A DNA stretch of 64,000 nt from Parabacteroides goldsteinii (GTDB lineage: Bacteria > Bacteroidota > Bacteroidia > Bacteroidales > Tannerellaceae): assembly GCF_015550595.1 (NCBI RefSeq), contig NZ_JADNBB010000016.1, positions 1-64,000 on the forward strand, written 5' to 3'. The notes under the pieces are model-generated. The model was not told where the DNA came from and ran no database searches. It was given only the letters and a program-made list of their open reading frames with translations. A program made the position numbers and the translations under genes. Positions 11,486 through 21,240 of this stretch are shown here, in pieces. How positions within the stretch are numbered: position 1 is the stretch's first letter; every line of letters starts with the position of its first letter.

Positions 11486-12298
11486 TTAATACACATCTGT
11501 TATTCTCTTGCTGGCATAATCGTAATACTTCTGCGCCTGTTTTACGTATTGGCCTTCCGGATATTCGTTTATGTAGGTGTAGTATTCGTCTACCACCTCA
11601 CGATAACGACCCTGCAATTTTTCTTCCACACTGGCGATAGCCTGTTCATACTTCGCACGCAATACGTAGAACATAAACTCTTCCCGGTATTTCGAGTAAG
11701 GATAGTTCTTCAATGCGTTCTCAGCGGTAATCACGGCAGACAAATAGTTATTGTCGCGCATGTAAGTACCCAGGTTAAAATACAGCCTTACAGCCAACAG
11801 TTCCTTGTAAGCCAGTTTTTCCTGCAATTCGAACATGATCTTCTGGGCTTCGGCTGCACGTTCGCTCTGCGGATAATACTCCAGATAGAGCTGCAACTGG
11901 TTGATAGCTTCATACGTCTGTGTCTGGTCCAACCGCGGATCGGGTGAGTCCAGATACAAGCCATATCCTGAATAATAACGGGCTAACTCAGTGTATTCGC
12001 CCTTCGGATAGGTGGTGTAATACGTATTAAAGTATTGCGAAGCCGTCTGGTAATCTTTCTGTCCGTAATAGCTCTGGGCCAGCAGGTACAGGGATTCTTC
12101 GGCGTAAGCAGTTCCTTTAAAGATTGTAACCAGTTCATCCAACAGGGTAGCGGACTTGTTATATTGCTTTGCATTGAAATACTTCTTTGCATACGAATAC
12201 TTCAGTTCATAGTCCGTACTTTTCAGTATCTTGTTATATTCCCCGCAGGAGGATAACAAGACCGTAATCATCATCAATAAAAATACAACCTTTTTCAT
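11486..12298 (-). CDS. bamD: Outer membrane assembly lipoprotein BamD
   Basis: A 270-residue periplasmic lipoprotein of the BAM complex, which inserts beta-barrel proteins into the outer membrane. The signal peptide ends in a lipobox (VLLSSCGEY, cysteine near residue 18). The mature protein is a string of TPR-like helical hairpins (for example AKQYNKSATLLDELV and YAEESLYLLAQSYYGQKDYQ). It is first in a cluster with rpoZ and DUF4293. A TAACTTTG element lies just upstream at 12317-12324. Length is typical. Confidence 0.92.
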   Translation of the reverse strand: MKKVVFLLMMITVLLSSCGEYNKILKSTDYELKYSYAKKYFNAKQYNKSATLLDELVTIFKGTAYAEESLYLLAQSYYGQKDYQTASQYFNTYYTTYPKGEYTELARYYSGYGLYLDSPDPRLDQTQTYEAINQLQLYLEYYPQSERAAEAQKIMFELQEKLAYKELLAVRLYFNLGTYMRDNNYLSAVITAENALKNYPYSKYREEFMFYVLRAKYEQAIASVEEKLQGRYREVVDEYYTYINEYPEGQYVKQAQKYYDYASKRITDVY

Positions 12299-12316
12299 TC
12301 ACATACTTTTAGCGCG

Positions 12317-12324
12317 CAAAGTTA
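12317..12324 (-). promoter_or_regulatory. -7 promoter element for bamD
   Basis: TAACTTTG on the minus strand fits the Bacteroidetes -7 consensus TAnnTTTG and lies 19-26 bp before the bamD start codon. No clear -33 box was found at ideal spacing. Confidence 0.6.
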
Positions 12325-12365
12325 CATTTTTTATTGCAAAATAACGAAGCGCATAACGTTAATAT

Positions 12366-12791
12366 TTACAACTTATATAAATCGCTGGCTGCAATAAGCT
12401 CCAGTTTGTTGGCTTTCAGAACCTCCGCGCACTTCTCCACATTGTCGGGACGAATGATCACATTGGCCGCATCTCCTTGAGAGAAAGCATACATATATTC
12501 AACAAAAATACCGGCCGAAGTAATGATTTCCATCGCCTTAGCCAGCGCACCCGGTTGATTGGGGCAGTGCAGGCACACCACATCCGCCACACTCACCGCA
12601 TATAATTTTTCGCGAAGTACTTGAATTGCTTTTTCCGTATCCGACACGATCAGACGCAAGATACCGAAATCAGAATTCTCCGCCACCGTAAAGGCCGACA
12701 TGTTCACTCCCGCTTCACCCAAAATCTTTGCCACTTCCGTAAAACGGCCTTTCTTGTTCTCAAGAAAGATAGATAACTGTTTAATTAACAT
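12366..12791 (-). CDS. Tandem ACT-domain protein
   Basis: A 141-residue cytoplasmic protein made of two ACT domains (about 1-70 and 72-141). The first holds LSIFLENKKGRFTEVAKILG, the second the NQPGALAKAMEIITSAGI turn. ACT pairs bind amino acids. In Bacteroidales this gene commonly sits next to phenylacetate-CoA ligase, as here (20 bp downstream of it), so it probably senses an aromatic amino acid and tunes that pathway. That role is inference from context. Confidence 0.88.
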   Translation of the reverse strand: MLIKQLSIFLENKKGRFTEVAKILGEAGVNMSAFTVAENSDFGILRLIVSDTEKAIQVLREKLYAVSVADVVCLHCPNQPGALAKAMEIITSAGIFVEYMYAFSQGDAANVIIRPDNVEKCAEVLKANKLELIAASDLYKL

Positions 12792-12811
12792 AGCACTTTA
12801 TTTTTTTAGGT

Positions 12812-14113
12812 TTAAACTAACTTACGATTGTCGATCACGTGTTTAGCCTTGCCCTGACTGCGTTCGAGGCTACGCGGTTCCACAATCTTTATATCAGGCT
12901 GAATACCGATCACGCTCTGCATACGGGCGGCGATCTTCTTCTTCAGCGCAATCATCTTATTCATTTCGTCCGAATAATAATCCGGGCGTACTTCCACCTG
13001 GATCTGGAAGGTATCGGTATTGTTCACACGATCCACCACGATCAGGTAATGTGGTTCGAATTCCGGCATTTCCAGCAATACGGACTCTACCTGCGACGGG
13101 AAAACGTTTACACCACGGATGATCATCATATCGTCGCTACGTCCGAGGATACGACCCATACGTACGGCCGTACGCCCGCATTCGCACTTTTCATAGATCA
13201 GATGTGTCAGGTCGCGCGTACGGTAACGGATCATCGGCATACCTTCCTTCGTCAGTGTTGTAAATACCAGTTCACCCTGTTCGCCCGGAGCTACCGGCTG
13301 CAAAGTCACCGGATCGACGATTTCAGGGAAGAAATGGTCTTCCCAAAGGTGCGTACCGTTCTGGCACTGGCATTCGCCTCCTACACCCGGACCACAGATT
13401 TCTGTCAGGCCATATATATCGTATGCTTTGATGTTCAGCTTTTGTTCCAGTTCCTTACGCATATTTTCCGTCCAGGGCTCCGCTCCGAAAGCTCCTACCC
13501 TCAACTGGAACTCTTCCAGAGGTATACCGGAACTATGGATCGTTTCCGCCAGATACAAGGCGTAAGAAGGCGTACAAGCCAACCCTTTTGCTCCGAAGTC
13601 GTGCATCAGTTGTATCTGTTTCTGCGTGTTACCGCTACTCATCGGAATAACGGTTCCACCGATATTTTCAACTCCCCCGTGAGCCCCCAGTCCACCGGTA
13701 AACAAACCGTAGCCGTAGGAAACCTGCACAGAGTCATCCTTTGTAATGCCATAGGCCGTCAGGCAGCGTGCCACCACTTCCGACCAGATAGACAAGTCCT
13801 TACGGGTATATCCAACCACGATCGGTTTTCCTGTCGTACCTGAAGAGGCATGTAAACGAACAATTTCAGACATCGGCACAGCCATCAGTCCGAAAGGATA
13901 ATTATCTCTTAAATCCTGCTTTACCGTGAACGGCAGCTTAGATATATCTTCAATCGATTGAATATCATCCGGGGTAATACCCATTTCCTGCATTTTCCTG
14001 CGATAGAAAGGGGTGTTATGGTAAACGTGTTCGACAACCCGTTTCAACCGGATACTCTGTAATTTCCGCATTTCTTCGCGGTCCATACATTCAATAGTCT
14101 CATTCCAAATCAT
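12812..14113 (-). CDS. paaK: Phenylacetate--CoA ligase (PaaK family)
   Basis: A 433-residue cytoplasmic AMP-forming ligase that activates phenylacetate or another aryl acid to its CoA thioester. The adenylate P-loop HASSGTTGKPIVVGY is at about 88-102. YDIYGLTEICGPG carries the conserved adenylate-binding Glu, followed by RTRDL. The C-terminal domain has GRSDDMMIIRGVNVFPSQ and the catalytic-lysine region SQGKAKHVID. A Cys-rich stretch in the GGECQCQ and CECGRT regions is normal for the family. It forms an operon with the ACT protein. In anaerobic gut Bacteroidales such ligases usually act with indolepyruvate/aryl-pyruvate oxidoreductases, which are not in this window. Confidence 0.9.
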   Translation of the reverse strand: MIWNETIECMDREEMRKLQSIRLKRVVEHVYHNTPFYRRKMQEMGITPDDIQSIEDISKLPFTVKQDLRDNYPFGLMAVPMSEIVRLHASSGTTGKPIVVGYTRKDLSIWSEVVARCLTAYGITKDDSVQVSYGYGLFTGGLGAHGGVENIGGTVIPMSSGNTQKQIQLMHDFGAKGLACTPSYALYLAETIHSSGIPLEEFQLRVGAFGAEPWTENMRKELEQKLNIKAYDIYGLTEICGPGVGGECQCQNGTHLWEDHFFPEIVDPVTLQPVAPGEQGELVFTTLTKEGMPMIRYRTRDLTHLIYEKCECGRTAVRMGRILGRSDDMMIIRGVNVFPSQVESVLLEMPEFEPHYLIVVDRVNNTDTFQIQVEVRPDYYSDEMNKMIALKKKIAARMQSVIGIQPDIKIVEPRSLERSQGKAKHVIDNRKLV

Positions 14114-14217
14114 GGTATCAGTTTGTTATCTTTTAAATGTTAGTAGTCTAAATCTGTCGCAAAGTAAGAACTTTTTTACTAACTGGCAATAAATAATAAG
14201 GGTAAATCAAAACATTG

Positions 14218-14225
14218 TATCTTTG
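14218..14225 (+). promoter_or_regulatory. -7 promoter element for the MFS gene
   Basis: TATCTTTG matches TAnnTTTG and lies 28 bp before the ATG at 14253. It overlaps an upstream in-frame TTG at 14223, which argues that the ATG at 14253, not the TTG, is the true start. Confidence 0.65.
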
Positions 14226-14252
14226 CGGTACGCTAAGAAAAGATACAGCCAA

Positions 14253-15425
14253 ATGAAACGGAATATACTTGCACTATACATTATTAAGTTGTCCAAATGG
14301 TTCACCCTGGTGATGCCGATTATCGTACTCTTCTATGAAGACCATGGGTTGGGATTACAGGATGTATTTATATTGAAAAGCGTTTATTCGATCGCAGCCG
14401 TGGCGTTAGAGATACCTTCGGGCTATCTGGCAGACGTTTGGGGACGTCGCAAATGTCTGATACTAGGATGTATTCTTTTCTTCTTCGGTTATTTGTGCTA
14501 TTCCTTCACCTCCACCTTTGCCGCATTCGCCATTGCGGAAATATTGCTGGGAACGGGACAGACACTTGTCAACGGGGCAGACTCCGCCTTGCTGTACGAT
14601 ACGACCGTACAGTATAAGAAAGAGAATCTGTATCTGCGTTACGAGGGACGTATCACCATGATCGGAAACTTTGCGGAAGCCGTTGCCGGTATCTTCGGCG
14701 GATTGCTGGCCGCCTATTCCCTGCGCTATCCTTTTTATGCCCAGGCGGTGATCGCCTTCAGCGGTATCCCTGCCGCCTTTGCCCTGCGGGAACTCAATAT
14801 CAAGAGTAAAGTACAAAGCCCGGTACAGGAGATCATGCGAATCATCAAATACTCGCTGGTCACGAACAAGAGGCTATGCTATAATATAATGTATTCGGGG
14901 ATTATCGGAGCGGCAACACTGACGATGGCCTGGTTTGTGCAACCCTACCTGATGTATATGAAAACTCCAACTTCCTGGTTCGGGGTCATCTGGACGGTGC
15001 TGAACCTGACCGTCGGCATCGCCGCCCTTTACTCGGACCGGGTAGACAGTTATTTCGGGCCTAAAAAGATGGGGATACTGATCCTGACATTCGTGGCAGG
15101 CGGTTATGTGGCGCTGGCATTCAACCTAACGTATGCCGGGTTGGCTATCCTGCTCGTCTTCTATGTGATCAGAGGGTTTGCTACGCCGATATTAAAAGGG
15201 TATATCAACCAGATGACCTTCTCGGAGATGCGGGCGACTGTCCTGTCTATCCGTAACTTTATCATCCGGCTGATGTTTGCCGCCATCGCCCCGTTCATCG
15301 GATGGCTGAATGATGTTTATTCATTGCGCACTGCGTTATTGGCATCGGCAGCCATTATCCTGATTCCGGGAGCGTTGTTCCTTTGGTTGCAGCTGACGGC
15401 GAAACATCAAGAGGAGGAAATATAG
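14253..15425 (+). CDS. Major facilitator superfamily transporter
   Basis: A 390-residue inner-membrane protein with about 12 transmembrane helices. The MFS signature between helices 2 and 3 is visible (GYLADVWGRRKCLILG), as is a second-half loop at YSDRVDSYFGPKKMG. It resembles drug-efflux or exporter-type MFS proteins, but the substrate is unknown. The start was chosen at MKRNILALYI because a promoter element overlaps the further upstream TTG. It is divergent from paaK and convergent with susD of pair 2. Confidence 0.88.
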   Translation: MKRNILALYIIKLSKWFTLVMPIIVLFYEDHGLGLQDVFILKSVYSIAAVALEIPSGYLADVWGRRKCLILGCILFFFGYLCYSFTSTFAAFAIAEILLGTGQTLVNGADSALLYDTTVQYKKENLYLRYEGRITMIGNFAEAVAGIFGGLLAAYSLRYPFYAQAVIAFSGIPAAFALRELNIKSKVQSPVQEIMRIIKYSLVTNKRLCYNIMYSGIIGAATLTMAWFVQPYLMYMKTPTSWFGVIWTVLNLTVGIAALYSDRVDSYFGPKKMGILILTFVAGGYVALAFNLTYAGLAILLVFYVIRGFATPILKGYINQMTFSEMRATVLSIRNFIIRLMFAAIAPFIGWLNDVYSLRTALLASAAIILIPGALFLWLQLTAKHQEEEI

Positions 15426-15456
15426 TTTCATCCAGGTGAAAACATAGTTTTATAAA

Positions 15457-15483
15457 GACACCGGGAGCAAAAGCCCCGATGTC
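15457..15483. terminator. Stem-loop between convergent MFS and susD genes
   Basis: GACACCGGGAGC and GCCCCGATGTC pair around an AAAA loop. A moderately T-rich tail follows on the minus strand. It is placed to serve both the MFS gene and susD of pair 2. Confidence 0.55.
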
Positions 15484-15517
15484 CGTAAAAACTCCTTTCT
15501 ATTCATGCCATTTCTTT

Positions 15518-17005
15518 TTATTTAATCCACCAAAGAGGGTCGGATGTCCTGTCGTTCCCTCCGAACTGCGACTGAAGGGCAGCCTCCACGCCGGCGGCAT
15601 TATTGTTATACTCGTCCTGCGGATACATCCAGCGGTATGGCAGACTCACTCCGGATGCCCGGCGAAATTCAGGATAACCCGTACGCAACTGGTCGTAGTA
15701 AGGCATCCACATGCTGCCTTGCAGGAAAGTAGGAATATACTTCTGAAGGATGATGCGTTCTATCTTCTGCTCTTTTGTCAGCGAAGAGGCATAAGCCACC
15801 TTGTCGCCCTGCAGATAAGCCTCAGCCGCATCTTCTCCCAGATACTGGGCTACGGAAGAGGCATATTTCTCATAGAAGCGGAAAGAGGCCTTGACCGCCG
15901 ATTCGTAGAACGCCTTGTCATCTCCGGAAATCCAGCCGCGAACCACCGCTTCCGCCAGAAGCAACTGCTGCTCGGTATATCCCAACAGGATCATCGGTTC
16001 GTTGGTCGGATGCTGGTAATAACGGGTGGCGGGTTTGGAACAACCGCCCAACGTCACCTTATCATTGACCAGACTGTAAGGGATCGCCGGATCGCCACCA
16101 TCATAAGAAGAGAAATCATCCACAGCCAGTCCCGCCTTTTCCGCCGCAGGGGTCTGCGTACAGAAAGCGAACAGACGGGGATCTTTCCGGGTAGCCAGGA
16201 CAGCCACATAGGTAGAATCCATATAACGTCCGGAGCCGAAGTCACTGTCGTTAAAATAAGGATAACGGTCGTCCTGCTGATCAAGGAATACCAGCTGGCC
16301 GTTGTCAGCTTCACCGGTCATCAGCGGTTCACTAAGGAAGATACGGGCAAAGGTTGACTTCACATCCGTCCCTCCTACGGTCTGTTTGTTCGACAAGGAC
16401 ATCAGGATACGCAACCGGTAGGCATTGATCAGGCGGCGCCATTTCAGCAGATCGCCTCCATAGATAATATCGCCGCTGATAATGCTGTTATTGTCGGTCA
16501 ACAACGTATTCGCTTCTTCCAGTTTGGCAAGCACGGTAGACAGTACCGTCTCCTGCGGATCGTATTTGGGCTGGTACAATTCGTTCGTTTCGCCCTGCAA
16601 CGCTTCGCTGCAAGGTACATCGCCGAACTTCATCGTCAGCATATAGTAATAATGTGCTTCGAAGAAAAGAGCCAGAGCCTCATAAGCCGTCTGATCGTTC
16701 TTCTCCGCTTCCTCCTTCATCTTCGTCACATCGCGCAGGTTGCTGTAGTAGTCGAAGCCGCCGCGTGTCCATTTATACACCTGATAAGGACTTTCGCCGG
16801 AAGTCAGGATCAACTGCTTGGTGGCGTGGCAGACCTGTGCATCCGATTCTTCGAATGTTTTGAAGGATAATCCGGTGAGCAGCAGTGCCGGATCGGTGGT
16901 CGTCGGGTTGTTCGGATCGACATTCATCTCTTCCAGGTCGATACACGAGTTGCAGGTAACTGCCAGAGCAGTCCCGGCTATTATATATTTCAGATATTTC
17001 TTCAT
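15518..17005 (-). CDS. SusD-like nutrient-binding lipoprotein, SusD-like-2 type (pair 2)
   Basis: A 495-residue lipoprotein with its signal peptide ending at VTCNSCIDLEEMNVDPNNP. The DPNNP motif straight after the lipidated cysteine is typical of the SusD-like-2 subfamily. The helical, TPR-like body ends in SDPLWWIK. It begins 15 bp after the SusC stop, so the pair is co-transcribed. No carbohydrate-active enzyme is nearby, so the cargo is unknown; such pairs need not be glycan-specific. Confidence 0.92.
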   Translation of the reverse strand: MKKYLKYIIAGTALAVTCNSCIDLEEMNVDPNNPTTTDPALLLTGLSFKTFEESDAQVCHATKQLILTSGESPYQVYKWTRGGFDYYSNLRDVTKMKEEAEKNDQTAYEALALFFEAHYYYMLTMKFGDVPCSEALQGETNELYQPKYDPQETVLSTVLAKLEEANTLLTDNNSIISGDIIYGGDLLKWRRLINAYRLRILMSLSNKQTVGGTDVKSTFARIFLSEPLMTGEADNGQLVFLDQQDDRYPYFNDSDFGSGRYMDSTYVAVLATRKDPRLFAFCTQTPAAEKAGLAVDDFSSYDGGDPAIPYSLVNDKVTLGGCSKPATRYYQHPTNEPMILLGYTEQQLLLAEAVVRGWISGDDKAFYESAVKASFRFYEKYASSVAQYLGEDAAEAYLQGDKVAYASSLTKEQKIERIILQKYIPTFLQGSMWMPYYDQLRTGYPEFRRASGVSLPYRWMYPQDEYNNNAAGVEAALQSQFGGNDRTSDPLWWIK

Positions 17006-17020
17006 TGCTTTATCGTAGGA

Positions 17021-20000
17021 TTATAATTTTATGGTTGCGCTGATACCGATATAACGGGCGGAAGGGTCCTGCAGGTCCGAGTCGCTGGCGCCGAAGTCAG
17101 GGTCGAGATAAGGCGTCTTCTTCCAGACTGCCAGGTTGTTGCCGAACAAGGTCACGTCTAATCCTTTGATCGTATTCGAATCGAAAAGGTTCTTCAGATC
17201 GTAAGATATGGCTACGCGGCGCAGCTTCAGATAAGAACGGTTGAAAGTGTTGGCGAACAACTCGTTCTCGCTGGTACGGACCACGGCACGATAGGGATAG
17301 TTCTGTGCCCAGGTCTGGATATTAACGGCTGTTTCATTCTTTTTATATACACGGGTATCTGTCAGGATATTTCCGTTCACATCGTAAGTAACCTCACCGC
17401 TGACGATGTTTACGCCTTCCGGCACATAGATCGCCTTGCCGCCGTTCTCGTATTCTTCCTGACGGTACATGGTCGACTTCGGATGTTTCCCGCCCCACCA
17501 CATCTTCTGGGTGGTAGTCGACACCAATGTGCCTCCGATCGCTCCGTCTATATCGATATTGACGGTGAACTTTTTGATCTTAAACGCATTCTGAAGCCCG
17601 TAACGAACGTCGGGCGACTGGTTGCCGATATGGGTGGTAAACGCGCTCTTGGTCGGCATACCGTTAGCATCCAGTATCAACTGCCCGTCCGGAGTCTTTT
17701 CCCATTCGGTAGCGTACATAGCATCCGCCCGGTCGCCCACCTTCAGGTCGCCGAATTTATCCTGGCCACCGTAAATCTTGGTCAGCTTGCGGATATTACT
17801 GCTCCAGTTGGTCGACACATTCCAGGTGAAGTTCTTTTTTTGTACAGGTGTGGCATTCACGATCAGCTCGAAGCCGTTCGTCGTATATTCATTGCCGTTC
17901 ACAAAGCGGTAAGGGAAACCGGATGCCTCGGAGATAGGCAGCTTGATGATGCTGTTCTGGTCGAGCATACGGTAGTAAGTCAGATCCAATCCCAGACGGT
18001 TATGGAGAAAGGAGGTAGACATGCCGACTTCAAAGGAAGAGGTCTTCTGAGGCAGGATATCCGGATTCACCAAGGCTGTCACCGTTCCTGAACCGGAAGG
18101 GTCGGTCACGACATTGGGATACGTCACCGAAGGCGTGCTACCATAGAGGATACCTTTTGCATAGGTTGCCTGCAGGGCATACGGATCGAGGTCGCTGGAC
18201 ACCTGTGCCCAGGCGGCATTGACCTTCAGATAATCCATCCACGAAGGCAGCTTCACATATTCGTTCACCAGCGTACTGGCGGAAACAGAGGGATAGAAAT
18301 AAGAATTGTTGGCAGCGGAAAGCGTAGACGACCAGTCGTTACGTCCGGTGAATGTTAAGAAAAGGGCCTCGAACAAGTCGATATTCACAGAGCCGTAGAC
18401 ACTCTCGATCGCCTTCTCGTTCATCAGGTTGGTTGCACTGACCGGGTTCAGGCTGTTACCCATATTATATACTTTCGGGACGATCAGCCCGTCGGTAGCC
18501 TGCGTTTCCTTGCGTATCTGACGGTAGTACAAAGAAGTTCCGAGATTGGCTGTAAAGGCGAAATCCTTGCTGACAGCCTGTGTATACGTGGCCAAAGCGT
18601 CCGCATTGATATCCAGCTGGTCGCTGTTCCAAGTCTTGTAGTCACCGTTACGCGAATCGCCGTAGTTCATATACGACTTCGGGCTTTTCATATCTTCGAA
18701 CGTACTTTCCAGACGACCGGCGGCACGTCCCTGCAGGGTCAGTCCGGGCAATACGTCCCAGTTGAGTTTCACCTGTCCGTTCACCGTATTGCGGTCGTGT
18801 TTCTGTGTCAGCTCATTGGCTGCAAAATAGGGATTGTTATACCAGGCATAGTTATAGTTCGCCTGCCGTGTTCCTTCCGAATCCGGACGATACATATGCT
18901 GTGCCAACTCCTTCCCGTTCACATCGTTACCCATCCACAGCAGGATCGTGTACATATGGTTCTTCGGTCCGTAACCGTAGCGGGGATAGTTGGGGGAATA
19001 GACCTTATTATATGACAGATTGGAGGAAAGGGTCACCGTATTGCTCAGGTTGAACATACTGTTGAAGTTCAGCCCGCCCGTATAGATCGACGTATTCGGA
19101 ACCAGTCCTTGTTGCTTGGAAAAATCGCCGTTGAAGTTGTAGTTGGCTTTCTTTGTTTTATTCGCCACGGAGAAAGTCGCCTTGGTGATCACTCCCGTAC
19201 GAAGGAAATCCTTCAGGTTGTCGTGTGCTTCCCAGGTGATCGGTACACGTTCGTAGCGCGTACGGTCATTGTAGATAGAACCGGCGACATCGCCCCACCA
19301 GGAAATCTCTTCACCCGTTTGCTTGTCGCGGATCGGGCTGTTCCACTGGGCGATCTTCTGCCCTTCGAAACGGGGTCCCCACGTCATATCGCCATCGGAG
19401 ATACCGCCGTCGGCACCGTCCCAGAACTCATACTGTCCGTTCGACCCCGAACCGAACTCATTCTGTGTCTCAGGAAACACGGTGAAACCGGCCGTTACCA
19501 TGCTGGATATGCCGGCTGTCACCACCAGCCCCTCTTCTTTCGCCAGCCTGGTCGTGATCAGGATCGCACCGTCCTTACCTCTCGAACCGTACAGGGCTGC
19601 TGCTGCCGTACCTTTCAGCACGTTAATGCTTTCGATATTCTCCGGAGAGACATCGAACAGGTCGGACTCCACCGGAATACCGTCCACTACCATCAACGGA
19701 GTCTTACCACGCAGGGAGAAGCTCGGTGCCTGGAAGATACCTGTCGGGTTATTAACGGTCAGACCGGCTACCTGGCCGGAAAGGGCGTTACCCACGTTCA
19801 CCGTCCCCGGTTGTTCGAGGGCTTCCGTGCTCACTTGTTGGGTGGTATACCCCAGTTTCTTTTTCTGTTGTTTGATACCGATGGCTGTTACCACCACCTC
19901 ATCTATCAGCTTGACGTCGTCGGACATCTCTACATTGATCACTTTCAGGTCGCCTATCGGGCGTTCCACCGTTTCGTATCCGACAAAAGAGAATATCAGG

Positions 20001-20203
20001 GTAGCGTTCTTCGGCGCTTCAATCTCGTAGTTACCGTCTATATCGGTCACTGTACCGACCGTAGAGTTCTTCACGACTACCGCAGCTCCGATCACAGGAC
20101 CCAGCTTATCCGTTACCGTACCGGTCACTTTCACCGACTGGGCAAAAGCCAGGGAGGTGCAGAGCAGGAGCCCGCAAATCATTAAGTAAAATTTGTTCTT
20201 CAT
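17021..20203 (-). CDS. SusC/RagA TonB-dependent transporter (pair 2)
   Basis: About 1060 residues from the start chosen at 20203, where MKNKFYLMICGLLLCTSLAF gives a proper signal peptide; the open frame extends further upstream to 20278 but that part lacks signal-peptide character. Domains: carboxypeptidase-regulatory-like (GTVTDKLGPVIGAAVVVKN), TonB-box-like IDEVVVTAIG, a plug with NVLKGTAAAALYGSRGKDG, then a barrel ending GISATIKL. It works with the SusD-like-2 protein downstream. It is preceded on the same strand by a small secreted protein, likely in the same transcription unit. Confidence 0.93.
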   Translation of the reverse strand: MKNKFYLMICGLLLCTSLAFAQSVKVTGTVTDKLGPVIGAAVVVKNSTVGTVTDIDGNYEIEAPKNATLIFSFVGYETVERPIGDLKVINVEMSDDVKLIDEVVVTAIGIKQQKKKLGYTTQQVSTEALEQPGTVNVGNALSGQVAGLTVNNPTGIFQAPSFSLRGKTPLMVVDGIPVESDLFDVSPENIESINVLKGTAAAALYGSRGKDGAILITTRLAKEEGLVVTAGISSMVTAGFTVFPETQNEFGSGSNGQYEFWDGADGGISDGDMTWGPRFEGQKIAQWNSPIRDKQTGEEISWWGDVAGSIYNDRTRYERVPITWEAHDNLKDFLRTGVITKATFSVANKTKKANYNFNGDFSKQQGLVPNTSIYTGGLNFNSMFNLSNTVTLSSNLSYNKVYSPNYPRYGYGPKNHMYTILLWMGNDVNGKELAQHMYRPDSEGTRQANYNYAWYNNPYFAANELTQKHDRNTVNGQVKLNWDVLPGLTLQGRAAGRLESTFEDMKSPKSYMNYGDSRNGDYKTWNSDQLDINADALATYTQAVSKDFAFTANLGTSLYYRQIRKETQATDGLIVPKVYNMGNSLNPVSATNLMNEKAIESVYGSVNIDLFEALFLTFTGRNDWSSTLSAANNSYFYPSVSASTLVNEYVKLPSWMDYLKVNAAWAQVSSDLDPYALQATYAKGILYGSTPSVTYPNVVTDPSGSGTVTALVNPDILPQKTSSFEVGMSTSFLHNRLGLDLTYYRMLDQNSIIKLPISEASGFPYRFVNGNEYTTNGFELIVNATPVQKKNFTWNVSTNWSSNIRKLTKIYGGQDKFGDLKVGDRADAMYATEWEKTPDGQLILDANGMPTKSAFTTHIGNQSPDVRYGLQNAFKIKKFTVNIDIDGAIGGTLVSTTTQKMWWGGKHPKSTMYRQEEYENGGKAIYVPEGVNIVSGEVTYDVNGNILTDTRVYKKNETAVNIQTWAQNYPYRAVVRTSENELFANTFNRSYLKLRRVAISYDLKNLFDSNTIKGLDVTLFGNNLAVWKKTPYLDPDFGASDSDLQDPSARYIGISATIKL

Positions 20204-20305
20204 ATCTAAATCAATTGGTGTACACAGAAAGCCTCGAGGCAGGAAACAGACCTGCCCTAAAACTTTATTTATCAACAAAACTTATCAGGGGAAAGAGGGG
20301 GTAAA

Positions 20306-20842
20306 TTAATAGAGGTTCTTCAGTTTGACATTGTCGAAGATAGCCAGCAGGCGGGAGGAATCTTTTTTATTACCCTGGAGGGCTTCTTCAAAGGTGTTGG
20401 TATCGGAGTCGATAGCAGCCAGGGCGATCTTCAGGACATTCGCGAACTCGTCTGCCGCGTCTTCCTTCGTCAGCTTATTGCTTTTCACATCCTTATTCAA
20501 CTGTTTTTCGATGGAACGGACCGCATTATAAATACTCGGCTTGCGGATCACCGTACGGCGGGCAGGATCACCCGGAACGACTTCTTCCTTCACCACATAC
20601 ATATCCATAAACGCATTGTACAAACATCCGACTTCTTTGCCGAACCTATGATTGTTCGCGTTAGCCAGTTCTTCAGCAGTAGGTTCCTGCACAGCAGAAT
20701 AGAACTCCCATGTTTCGACAGGAGCAGCTTCCACATTTGCCTTGCTTGTCTTGTCGTTATCTCCATCGGCAACAGTCGCAGCACGCAGCAGGGAGAATGA
20801 AGTACCCAATAAAACAACTAATAACACTAAACTCTTTTTCAT
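20306..20842 (-). CDS. Small secreted protein upstream of SusC pair 2, unknown family
   Basis: A 178-residue protein with a signal peptide (about 1-21) and a charged, mostly helical mature region. Lys/Asp-rich stretches (KQLNKDVKSNKLTKEDAADE) and NTFEEALQGNKKDSSRLLAI suggest a soluble helical periplasmic protein. I do not recognise the family. It has its own promoter element (20874-20881) and lies about 100 bp upstream of susC on the same strand. A shared function with the SusC/SusD pair is plausible but unproven. Confidence 0.72.
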   Translation of the reverse strand: MKKSLVLLVVLLGTSFSLLRAATVADGDNDKTSKANVEAAPVETWEFYSAVQEPTAEELANANNHRFGKEVGCLYNAFMDMYVVKEEVVPGDPARRTVIRKPSIYNAVRSIEKQLNKDVKSNKLTKEDAADEFANVLKIALAAIDSDTNTFEEALQGNKKDSSRLLAIFDNVKLKNLY

Positions 20843-20873
20843 AACTATTTTCTTTTGCTATTAAATTATGCTG

Positions 20874-20881
20874 CAAATGTA
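20874..20881 (-). promoter_or_regulatory. -7 promoter element for the pair 2 operon
   Basis: TACATTTG on the minus strand fits TAnnTTTG and lies about 32-39 bp upstream of the start codon of the small secreted protein gene. It is the only such element seen before this gene cluster. Confidence 0.6.
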
Positions 20882-21078
20882 GAGGTGGCGTGTTACAAAA
20901 CAGATACAAAGGAATTAAGTTATATTTACCTTTTTGTTACATGAAAACAACTCAAATACATTTGAATAAAGACAGTACTGTGAATATAAAACAGTTAAAT
21001 ACACTATTCCGGTAACATTCAAGGAAAACCTTAATAAGCCTGCAATTGTTAATTGATTATCCCGGCTTCATTTTACAA

Positions 21079-21240
21079 TCACCCAACAGGCAACCCCAGC
21101 AACACCAAAATAATTACCAAAATAGTATTTCCCCATCGGACAAGAAAAGGCGGAATCTGACCGATCAGGTTCCGCACTTTCTCACTACGGAGTTCAATTA
21201 GTTCCTGGTCATTGGAAGCCTGCCGCTTCATATCAAACAT
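21079..21240 (-). pseudogene. HlyD-type adaptor, N-terminal fragment only (one membrane helix)
   Basis: From the ATG at 21240 (another at 21231) this encodes about 50 residues. The sequence IELRSEKVRNLIGQIPPF followed by LVRWGNTILVIILVLL matches the N-terminus of Bacteroidales HlyD-family secretion adaptors: a short cytoplasmic segment, then the single transmembrane helix. The frame stops (LPVG, then TGA) just after the helix, where the long periplasmic hairpin should begin, and no continuation is visible downstream. It could be a decayed gene or a real membrane mini-protein. It is divergent from the orphan secreted protein at 21356. Confidence 0.5.

Noticed and set aside
14223-14252. Upstream TTG start for the MFS gene
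   Set aside because: The TTG overlaps a TATCTTTG promoter element, so it would not be in the mRNA as a usable start; the ATG at 14253 begins the membrane protein properly.
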